NCBI RefSeq assembly: GCF_949628265.1
Contig: NC_088787.1
Span: forward strand, 11,212,501-11,276,500
Reading direction: 5' to 3'
Length of the DNA: 64,000 nucleotides
From: Cloeon dipterum
Lineage: Eukaryota > Arthropoda > Insecta > Ephemeroptera > Baetidae
The position numbers were made by a program, and so were the translations under genes. Positions 21,970-32,700 of this stretch are shown piece after piece (the stretch's first letter is position 1; each line of letters opens with the position of its first letter). The notes beneath the pieces were generated by a model that was not told the origin of the DNA, searched no databases, and saw nothing but the letters and a program-made list of their open reading frames with translations.

Positions 21970-22340
21970 ACAAAGCTCAATTAATGAAGGTCATAAATTA
22001 CTAGGGGTTTCTCGAGATGGCTGAGCGATCCCATAACTCATGGAGCCGAGACGAGTATGTGGAGGCCAGTGCCCAAACGCGACAAAAGGCTTACACTCGG
22101 AGAAGCGTAATCAAAAATAAGAAATGCATTCGAGCTTGTACAACCAGCGCATTAACAAATTCTTTTTAAGAGAGGTGGCAATAATGGACCAAAAAGGGAT
22201 TTTGTTTTGAAATCAATAAAATTTAACTAAAGCGAACTTCAGTTTGTATAATGTAAACTATATTGCACGAGCACTATTATGTTTTTCGACAGTCGCTGCT
22301 TCTCAGCCTTTACTCACGTACATCTGCGAAAACGCACCCG
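21970..22340 (+). repeat. Duplicated promoter block, copy 3, degraded
   Basis: Diverged match to copy 2: AAGCTCAATTA followed by GATCCCATAACTCATGGAGCC (22026), then GTCGCTGCTTCTCAGCC (22291). No clear TATA box and no ATG-plus-donor exon remain, so it is probably a dead copy. Confidence 0.4.
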
Positions 22341-23779
22341 CCTTGCATAACAAAACATTTTTTTATGGCAGAGGGAAAAATAAAATCAGTCATTCAGTTC
22401 AGTATTCAGCGAAAATATTTGGCCACCTTTTTGTTTGAATACACTTGAGTTTTCGTTCATACACAGATTCGGCGACAAGTTGTTCGAAACACACACACAT
22501 TACTTGGAAGCAGTGCTCAGGCACTGTTATTACACTTTCAAAGGTGGCCAGAAGGTCTCATTCGATGCCTTCATCTTCCTTAAAATTAGAGACGTTTTAT
22601 GATTTATGATGCGATGAGAGCTGCAGCAGTCGCTGCATTTGTGTAAGGGGAAAGAAAAAAAAATTGTGCTCGTTCTCGAGCTTAAGAGAGCGCGCGGCAT
22701 GCAACTAATTTGTAAAGGTGAAAAGCATTATTTAATTCTCTTTCTCAGGAATTTTAATCCTATCCAAACGTTAATAGGTACCCGCAGAGCAAAAATATCG
22801 GATCCCTTCATTGACACAACAATGATTGAGTTATTCACCCTCGAGAAAATTGCTCCTTTATAACTCCTACCTTTGTAATCATCTATTAAACGTTTTTTCA
22901 TAATTTATAAAATCCCCTATGATAACAAAGTACTACTGGATGAAAAACGAAATTGCTTAACTCTAGTTTTTTTTTAAGAAATGTTTTTCATTGCACAAGT
23001 GTATGGAGTATGGACCCCTTAAATTTACCAACATATTGTAAACAAGATTAAAATCGAAAGCACTTAAATCTCGATAGATAGGATGTTATTTGTATAAGAA
23101 TGTTTTTTTATTGCAAAAGTAAGGTGAAACTATTGGTCACTCAAATGCTCGAATGTGTTTTCTGTCGGGCGATTGCTACACTTGTCACTATATAAGCATA
23201 GGCTGATAGCCCTCGAGTAACTATTGAGAGTTATTTTTCAACGCGTTAACAACAGGCAAGTGTGGCAGACGTCCGCTGACTTCACAATTTTGGCGGAGCA
23301 GTGAATGGTGAGAAGCAGTTGTATTTCACTGAGCTTTCTTTCTTCTCTAAGAATTAATTTTGAAGAGAAGTTCATTTCTATTCTTGTACTCCGTTCCTAG
23401 CTATATTTCGATTAATTAAATTTATAGTGTGGAGTAGGGTAATAATATTTGATACACACAAAATTCTATGAATCGTATAATTTTGAGTGTAAATTATATG
23501 TAAAAAAGATCCAGTAGATAAATCAAACTCTTTCATTCAGTCAACCTGGTGATTAAAGAATCTAAGCGACTAAAATTCATAGATATAACAAAATAATTTT
23601 ATTTTCTTAGTTAACAAATAATATATTAATACAAAATCTAATTAAATTCATGTTATGAGAAGTGAATTCTTTTAACGTGGTTTGGAAACCTTCCATTTCT
23701 AACTTTAGGAATTAATTAAGTTCTATCAGTTCAACAGTCAAGTACTAAACTAGAAAAACTAATTTTAATTAAACTATTC
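22341..23779. other. No gene recognised
   Basis: AT-rich DNA without a supported frame. A TATATAAGC near 23189 looks like a core promoter, but no exon follows that I can support. Confidence 0.35.
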
Positions 23780-24031
23780 AGTTTTATTTTGGTTCTTTAC
23801 AATGATATTTGGACTGTACTACATGAATTTCGTATATGATAAGAACAACTTCTGACACTTGTTGCATTTGAACGCCAGTACCTTGGATTTCTGTCTAGAA
23901 TCGTCTCTTCTGTATTTTTTCCTTAATACCCGACTATCTTTCTTGAGAAAAGAAAAGTCGTCAGTTGTTGGTGTGTATTTTGTATAGGAAAAAATTAACA
24001 CCAAAATATAAATAAATGAATTAGGGTCCAA
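23780..24031 (-). pseudogene. Zinc-finger exon fragment, probably decayed
   Basis: The minus-strand frame ends with a half C2H2 finger (F-K-C-N-K-C-x-K-L-F) and stops before any histidine. In a shifted frame just past the stop, the sequence reads K-Y-H-C-K-E-P-K and then stops. Half fingers followed by Y-x-C-x-K-E-P are seen in the alternative 3' exons of insect lola-type BTB zinc-finger genes. AATAAA lies 30-35 bp beyond the first stop (23783-23788). The best reading is a frameshifted copy of such an exon; a chance match is possible. Confidence 0.3.
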
Positions 24032-25790
24032 TTTTGGTGCTATCGAATTTCAAACGGTTCTTCAAGATTTTGGTATTTAAATTATAACGGAATTTTCAGA
24101 AGTTGTTTAATTATGGTGTGTGCGAGAACAGTTCCCTCGATTGGCAGAGGAGCTCCTGCTGAAATCCTGTTTTGGTGTTTTAAAGATCGTGTTATTCAAG
24201 TTGAATTGAAACAAAATACAGTCAATGCATAAAAAACTTGTAGTTTATTCTTTCAGATTGATATAAAAGCTTAATTATATGCGGGCTTGTCGCTGGTACA
24301 ATCTACTGATTGAGAGAATTTGCTCTGTATCTCTTTTTCTGGTGGTCAAATTTGACCCATAATGGGTATAGAGCCTTAGATACATTATTCTTTGAAAATA
24401 TATTTAATATAAAGTTTGTTTGAACCATTATCAACAGATTGTTGGGGACCAAAAACCTGAGTAATCACGATGACTGTGAACACTTCATAAATTCCTTTAA
24501 GGATTTTGATTTTAGATTTATCTCCAAATTTAAAACTGTTGACATCTTTTTATTATATTTTTACTCCTTGCGACTAAATTGGTTATAAAGTTTGTCGGGT
24601 TTCTATGATATAATTAGTTTTATTTGATGTAAGACTTAATTGTAAAACACTAGAGATGATGAGATTCTAAACGGTGAAATTCCAGCATAAATTTATCCTT
24701 TAAACCTCTTTAATGCCATGAGGAATTTATATTGATGTTTATCATGCACCCTACGTGGATGATGGCTGATGATGTGCTGTAAAAAAGCAAACCGTGAAGT
24801 GTCTGCTCTGCCCCAACGCGCGCCAGCAGACCAAAACCGCAGCGTGCGATCGTGATTTCCCTAATGTAGAGACGGCTTTTATACTGATTATGTAAAATCC
24901 CTATTTCTGGTCATCTAACATGAATTATGACAATTTTTTGCCTTCCATAAAAATGCATGTGTTCCGGAAAACCCCGCAAAAAACAGTTTTTTGAAATGAA
25001 GTGGTTTTCCGAAATTCCCTGGTAGCAATAGAGTAGTAAAAAGTCACTAACTCCGCCGACCCATTTTTAGAAGTGAGCACTCTTGCGAGGGTTAAAATAT
25101 ACATACAATTGTTATTTATTGACAAAAATGGCTAATTTTAAAAGTTAAGTAGACTTTTGTAAAATTACGAGTCAGGTAATGGGTTGAGGGGGGACTAAAC
25201 AGGGACAAGGTTAAGAGCGAACAGGGACAGGGACGAACCCGAGAGGAAAAAATGAGACAGGGACATAGACAGGATTAATTTTTATCTGGGACGTGACAGA
25301 AACGGGATCAAAAACCCGTCTCGGTTCTCCTCTCTACCCTAATCTACTATTGTGGCACGTGAATATTTTAGGACCCCAACACGAATAAATCTAAAATCTC
25401 AAGATGGAACAAGAAATATCAGTGGCCACTGGCATACTCAACAGCCACCGCAAGACACCGGCATCCCGGCCGATCTGTGCTCAAGGGCCTTCAAGAACGA
25501 ATGATTTATGCGCGGGGCTCGCATAAAAACTTGCGTAAAACATTTTTTTTGCTTTATATCCCTGTCTGAGGACCGGGAAGGGGGCGCACTGCACTAGCAA
25601 AAATGCTGAAACACCGCGAACGGATAACCTGGGCGCACCAGGCCGCACAGGGACCCAGCCCACTCAAGGGCCACTTGCCTCCGCACCGAGGACTTTCATG
25701 GAACGCCAGACATTCGTCTCGTGATGCCAAATCACGCATGCTGGAAAGGTGCAAACCAGCAAGTAGCGAGTCGGCCTAGAGCTATGCAGC
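24032..25790. other. Non-genic; G/A-rich simple repeat
   Basis: AT-rich DNA. A short inverted motif lies at 24962-25012. At about 25200-25290 AGGGACAG-like units recur as low-complexity sequence. A GC-rich stretch from about 25500 may be the body of the 5S-derived element that follows. Confidence 0.35.
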
Positions 25791-25882
25791 CGGCAGCCAG
25801 ACGGTCACCCATCCAGGTAGGGGTTGCAAAGAATGCTGTTTAACTTCGGTGATCTGACGGGAGCCGGTGTGTCCAGCATGAC
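25791..25882 (-). mobile_element. 5S-rRNA-derived SINE head or 5S pseudogene
   Basis: The minus strand closely resembles metazoan 5S rRNA: ACACCGG, then TCAGATCACCGAAGTTAA, then TGGATGGGTGACCGTCTGG, in the correct order and spacing. The last element covers the C box of the internal RNA polymerase III promoter and looks intact. The ends of a real 5S gene are missing. On the 3' side the sequence continues into a GC-rich, non-5S stretch (down to about 25500), the layout of SINE3-type elements. Boundaries and target-site duplications were not resolved. Confidence 0.6.
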
Positions 25883-26553
25883 ATTTTATCGAGCACGAAG
25901 AACATTCTCGAGCGCATTGTTAGACGCGTTCCATTCCAAAACCGCATTTCCGAGCGCATTGTTAGCCGTAGAAGAACATTTCAATCTTCTCAGGCGAATT
26001 CAAATCATTCTCAACATTTTATAAGTACTTCACTTGGCCCGACTTACTTATGTTGAATAAAAAGTATTTCTGATTTTTGTGTTAAAAATTTGGTTAATAA
26101 ACAATAAACTTGAATATAAATTTATGGCCAAGGAGATTGTGTACTTAAAAATTTATTTCATTATATTTGTCACATTTCCACTAATAAACATTAATTAATT
26201 AATTTTATACCCATTAGAGACCAACGGTGTAAAACACATGAAATTTATCATATTCTCAGTGATAAACAGGGCACCATTTTTGGAAATTGTGAGGAGCTAG
26301 CGCACGGCGTCACCCTGACACTGGTCCAGAAAAATAATGAAACCTTTAAAATCTAGCAAAGTGTAAAAACGATATCCGTCCCAATAAATATTTAACTGCC
26401 TCAAAAATAATAAAAATCATCCTTTTAATAACGACTATCTTGCATAGCATGAAATTTTCACTTTGGCAGCCCACTTTTAGAGTATTCAGGGGAATAATTT
26501 AAATGCAAATGGTTTAGCGATGTGCAGTTAAAAAAGCTTGGCTCTGTTTGGCT
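25883..26553. other. Intergenic; 15-bp direct repeat
   Basis: CGAGCGCATTGTTAG occurs at 25909-25923 and again at 25951-25965. The rest is AT-rich and lies downstream of the HisRS stop codon, so part may be HisRS 3' UTR. Confidence 0.35.
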
Positions 26554-26793
26554 TTATTTCTTTTCACACAGTGAATTTTCCTTCTCCCTGAGGGTGGCCA
26601 ATAATTCGGGGAGAACGTTGACGAGTGTGTCGCGCTTCACCTTAATTTCCTCTCGGCTCTTGACGACACGCACTGTGACCTCACCGTTCTGCAATTCGCT
26701 TTCGCCTAGCACCACGGCCAAAGGGATCTTGCTCTGCTCGCACTGCTGCAGCTGCGCCAGCAACTTCGGGTTCGCCCTATACGACTGCTCCGC
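26554..26793 (-). CDS. HisRS: HisRS terminal exon: anticodon-binding domain
   Basis: 79 codons plus TAA, entered in phase 0 after TTTGCAG. It contains [11 protein letters not shown] and [11 protein letters not shown], matching the C-terminal anticodon-binding fold of eukaryotic HisRS. The stop codon sits inside an AATAAA. Confidence 0.93.
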   Translation of the reverse strand, partial: AEQSYRANPKLLAQLQQCEQSKIPLAVVLGESELQNGEVTVRVVKSREEIKVKRDTLVNVLPELLATLREKENSLCEKK

Positions 26794-29700
26794 CTGCAAA
26801 TAAAAATTTAAAATATATCATATGCAATTACCAATAACATTTTCTTGTACATAGAAATTTAAAAATAAAATATACATTAAATTCTGTAGCAATTTTCCTA
26901 AAAAAATTGTTATGTACATACATGCTATTTTGGCAACGCGAGGAAATTATGTTTATTATGTCTTTCGTGTGTGTTTTGTGGATGGTGCTTGTTCAGTGCG
27001 AAAAAGAGCTGAGCAAATAAAAACGCATAAACGCATGGTGCGCGAATGGCAAGGCGTGAAGAATTATGCTGATGTAAAATATTAAAATTATTAGGCGTGG
27101 CGGCGTCGGTCGGAGAAAGAGAGAATAAATAGGGGTGCGCAAGAAGACTCGGGGTTAGAAGCAGGGCGACCGTTTCGGAGCACGGAGACAAATTGGGAAA
27201 ACAGTCTATGGGGTGCGGACAGTTTCAACAAGCAGGACTCTCTCATTCTCCGAGACATCACCACAGCCGAGATGTTGAAGAGAACATTAAAGGTTAGTAG
27301 TTTCGCAACAATCATTGTCTTCAACATCGCAAACCAACTAGAACAGTGAAGTGATTGCTACAGCAGAAAGTGCGAAAGTCGAGCCTGAAGCCCGCACGAA
27401 CACAGCACAGTTGCAGCCTCCAAAGGCAGTGTGTCCAAATAAAAATGCAGCACATTTTTGCACTTTGTTATTTTTTAGAAGCGAAATATTTTCCTAACAG
27501 AGCAATCATATAGTTTGGAACACGCTGAAACAAGCGATATCAGAAAGAAATATTAAATTTGCAACACTGCTTGAGGAATTTTTTTAAATAATCACAATTT
27601 CTCTAGAGTATCGTGGAGGATGTGGTTTTTTACTTCCAATTTAAATTATCGGCCAATAACCATGAACTTTTAGACCAACGCGTGCGTTTTTTGTGATTTA
27701 ATCGCCGGCACAATTTAAAGTGAAGGTGTGGTGGCACAATTATTAAGTAGATTTTGTTCACGCGTTGCGTCAAACAGGTTACTTGCACTCCCAATTGTAT
27801 TGCTTGAATGGCTTGAATAATTTTAAGTGGACCTTTTCGTTTAATGCCTCGTGGAAGCCGTCTCTATGTGCGTCACCCATAAAATATCACCACAGGTTAG
27901 TTGCTTTGTAAAATAATACAATCGAGCGTTGTATTGGAAATTATTTTGCTTGATCTACAAATTTCTTTTTCTGTCTCTTCAAACCTTAATAAGCAAACAA
28001 TGAAGAACATTTTGCATAATTAATAGCACAAGCAAGTAGTTATTTGAGTTAAATTTGGAATTTTAGCATTTATTGTAAAAACAACAATATGCACTAGTCA
28101 AATGAAGGCGTGAAGACAAGTTTGACCGTTTAGAGGAGAGGTTTGTGCGAGGCATAATGAAGTAAAGGTCGTGCACTCACTTTTCAATGAGGGCGCCAAA
28201 GAAAGGCATAATATATAATCGCGGAAAGAGTTAGTGCCACTCAAGAGGACGAGGGCAAATACTTTTTAATCCACGACCCCGTGATTTTAGGTCTTTCTTT
28301 GGAGCCCTCATTAAAAAGTGATACTTTACTTCATTATGCAGCGCCGCGAGAGTTTTACCCTCGGTCTCAATACCCAAGGCCACGCATTCTAGCCGCACAA
28401 ACTTATCTAAACGGTCAAACTCAATTTTCAAATTCTCCGTGGCGAATCAAAAAAATTTTAATTTAACAGTAATCTGCAACAGTAATTTTGCAAACGACTC
28501 TAAATGCAAAATCTACAATACATTGTTATAATACTCTGATTTTCAATAAGGAAACAGTGCTTGCTACTTGTTTTGATGATTTTCTTGGAAATGAAACGGT
28601 TCTCGGGGCTATTCTTAGCTTTTCCCAATTTTTAAACCAGAATTTCTAATTAAAAATACACTTTCCAGAGCTTAGAAAGTTCCTGATAAATACAAAATGA
28701 TAATAGCTTTAGCAGTGGGAGCCAGATTCGTGCGGTCATGTGAAAATGCGCGAAAAAAAAACAAGTTTTCGTCAATATTGTGACATAATTTGCATTACTT
28801 GTATGTACTAATTATTGTGTCTTTTAATTCGTAAAAACAAACTCTTGACACTCGCACGGCAATCCAAAGAGAGCTTTTTGTTTCCCACACTCAGACACCA
28901 TCTTGGATCTTCGCAGTGAATACTAATTCTATCGCAAATCTGGTCCCGGTTGAGCTTTAGTAATTTAAGGGCCGAAAGAGCGCCTGAATTGAGGAGGAAG
29001 CATAAATTTAATTAACTCACGCACATCTGAATTTCCGTACTAGTATATTTTTACATAATTTGTACATAATCTTTCTCCGTCTCAAATGTAAATTACGGGC
29101 GGCTGAGCGTATCGAAAAAATTTGGCGAGAGCGGTGACCGCAGGTGGGGATGATGGAAGGCGGCCAGCGGGTATACAAGCGCGCGGACGAGTATGATTTT
29201 TGCCAGTGCTCGGCTAGCACCCATCGAGCACCGACCGAACTACAGCTACAAGAGACAGACAGATGGCTTTGTTCGGCGCTTATTTGCAGCAGAAGAAAAG
29301 GTGAGACGTGCAACAGTGAGCGGTTTCGTGCACTGGGGCGGATCTTTAGGGGCACAGAGTAGCTGCATTGAAAACGGATGACGAAATTCGAGGGAGCCTG
29401 GACAACCACGATTTAATGATTGAAGCAACCTTCTCCTGGCCGGTGGCGAGTCCGAGTTCTTTTAGATCCCTGCTAGGAATCAACAGACCTCGCACGAATA
29501 TTGGAAAGATTTTTGCGCAAATTGAAACGTTCAATAAATAAAGAACGAATAATTTCAGCGAATAAACGCGTACAGACCTTCAGCCGTTTGAGAAGAAATT
29601 CAATCCGAAAGCTGAAATTCACTTCTACGTTACGAGTGCCGGTGATTTGAAATAAAATTGAATAAATGATGCTCCACAACCTAAGAGCAACACAATATCT

Positions 29701-32700
29701 AAAGAGAATGAATTAGTTCCTGCAAATTTTTATTCATTACATGTTGCAACCATTCTGGAATAATGAGAGATGTTGTGTGAATGTGTGAAGTAGATTGCCT
29801 TATTTGGTGTAATTTCCAACAATTGGTATTAATTAATTAACTAATTCGATCTAAGCGTTGATATTTGCTAGTAGCACTTCAGGACAGGCTAAGGAAAGAA
29901 GTGGTGGGGCAGAGCCTAAGAGAGAGAGTGGGGATTCGTTCAACGAGAGAGGGGAAGTAGTTTAAATCCAGGGCGTCCTTGACTTCAAATGCCACTTCAT
30001 TCTGAGCAGCCTAAACAGCATTATAAGAAAGTGAGTTATTTTGAAATATATTCTGATAGAAAGTAGACGGTGTGGACATCTTGCCAAGCAATCAAAATTA
30101 TTTGAAAGGTGCTCCGTTGTAGCCAAACACATTTTTAATGTGTATGAAATAAATTTCTAATTTTCATGACTTATGTCCTTGAGGAATTTTGTAAAACACC
30201 CTATTTTGAAGTTGAGAATACTTATTGAGGCTAAATTAACTTGGCCCCTGGGACCTAACCGACCCCTTTGCCGAAATGTTGGTTTTGAGCGTTTTAGTAA
30301 ACTGCGAAGGCAAAGAGGATCTCTCCTTGGAGAGATGGACGCTAGGTGGCGTAGAGAGCTGGCTCATCTGATTGGTCACCGCGCTGTTTTGCTGCAAAAC
30401 ACGATTTGACGCATGTGCAGTTAACTAAAACTCTCAAAAACAACATTTAGCAATGGGCTCCTTGGGGTCCTAACTTTCACATGGTACCTTTAACAAAGGG
30501 TGTTTTAAAAAACGCAACGGGTCTAAAAGCATTTCTTGAAATTCTATATTATAGGAATGAGAAAAAGCTGAAAATTGAAAGGTTGCCATTAGATATTTAG
30601 AGAGGCCAACATTCACTTCCATTGTTCCATTTCAGCGTTTTATTGGCACATGGTGGGGTGTGAATTGTGAATGAAAATATTTTGAATATCTGTCATGCAG
30701 GTTTTGGCTAGAGTAGTTTTGGCCAGTTATCAGTCATGCGCTTCTTGCGCCTTCCCCCTCTACAAATCCCTGACCTAATGGTAGGGGAAAAAGAGGTTGC
30801 CTCTCGAATCCCCACTCTAGCGCAGAGCTCTCGAACTGGGGTTTTTAACTTGTTCAACTCCTCACTCTTGCTCTTGCCTGGACGAAGCAACACGTTGCTC
30901 TGTCTCTTAAAATATTATTTTTCCCTCCACACTTTATATTGCAGAGAAGATAATATTTATACAAGCTCATATTTAAAGTAAGGACGGTCCTAAATTCGCT
31001 AAATTCAAAGCGGACTGCTTCTGCTTCCCCAAAACCCACCCCCAAACACTTTTTACTCCTGCGAGCGCCTATGCTTTAATCGTGTATATTTTTCTTGGTT
31101 CTTTTTTATTTTTATCCTACTCTCGAGAGCAAAATTTTCTTTAGCACTGAATAAGATTATTTATGACAGTGGATTTTGAATTCCACTATCATTGGATAGA
31201 TTTTTTTCGCTCGCTTATTTCTCAGCCAGTTTTTCTAACATTTTAAATCCAGTTTCAAAAGAGGAAGTGGGTCAGAGAGCCAAAGCAGAATCACTATCTT
31301 GCGCAACACATTCCCCCACCCCAACACCCTGACTCAGTGGTAGGGGAAAAGAGGTTGGCTCTCGAATCCCCACTCTAGCTCACAATCAGAGCTCAGAGCG
31401 CTCGTTTTAGGTACGAACTACGAAGTGTGTCACAAAATCCTCACTCTTGCCTTTCGCCTTGACAGAGCAACTCGTTGCTCGGCTCGGTCTCTGGCTCTCC
31501 TGTTCGCTTGAGAACTTGAAGATATATTTCTCTCTCCCTCTCCGCACTTAGTAGTAGCGCAGACGCAGAGAAGAAAAAATATTTTACAAGCTCAAACTTT
31601 AAGCGGACAGCTTCTGCTTCCACACGAATTCCACCGCTCTTCACTCTTGCGAGCAGTGCGAGCGCCGAGCGCCTTTTTTCGTGTACTACAGTCTTGATAT
31701 TTTTACTTGATTTTTTCCTACTCTCGAGACTCGAGAGCAATATTTTTTTAGAGCTGAAGAGAAACAAGATTATTTAGGACAGAGGATTTTGAAATCCACT
31801 ATCTCGGATAGTCTTACTTCGCCCGCTTATTCCTCAGCATGTCTTTCTAAGCGGGCTGTTAACATTTTAAAAATATTTTTCATGAGATAGCTGATTGTGA
31901 GTGACCGCACAGAAAGCCAGAGCAGCCGCATTTTGACGAAGAGTCTGACATTACATTTTTTAAATGAAAAATATATAAACTGGCAGATCCAGTTAAGGAA
32001 ATATATTTTTACCGAGGAAATTCGTTGGCAGAGCCGCGGCTCGAGCAGAGCAGCTTTTTTTTAAGGAAGGGACGTTTAGTCGTTTCTAGTAGGCAAGCGG
32101 CAGGCAGGGGATTTCGTCACATTTAGCTTTTCACGTTTTCAGTCGCTCCGCTGCCCCCCTGACACGGTATAAATTGTTCGAACGTTTGAGACGCGCGATA
32201 CGAAATACGAAAGCTCACAATAAAGCTAAAGCTGTGCAGCGGCAACAACTGCACACTATTGGGGGTGTTTTTTTTCATTCTTTCGTTGAGCCAAGACGGA
32301 CTAGCATTGTAAATGTACGACCCGCTGCTGAAAGAAACGCGCATGGGAGAGGGAGAGGAGAAAAAGAACGAAAGCGTTTTCGATAACGCTGCACGAAAAG
32401 CGATAAGGCCGAGAAGCTTCTCTCTCTCTCCTGCTTCTCTCCACAGTCCACACGGGGCACACGGCCAAAGCTGCATTTTAGTTCCCTTTTCGTTCCCTTT
32501 TTACTGCAGCGCTGATCACGTACCAACTACCAACAGAACCAACCAAAAATTAACTAAAGGCACGGCACGCCTCCTCACAATCCTCACGCGGTCTTCTTCA
32601 GGGTGCTACGATATTGGCTCCCGAACTATTTTTCAACCGAATGGAACGGACAGTTAAATTGCGTACGTGATACACGCAGTCAATTCCACGATTCGCCTTG

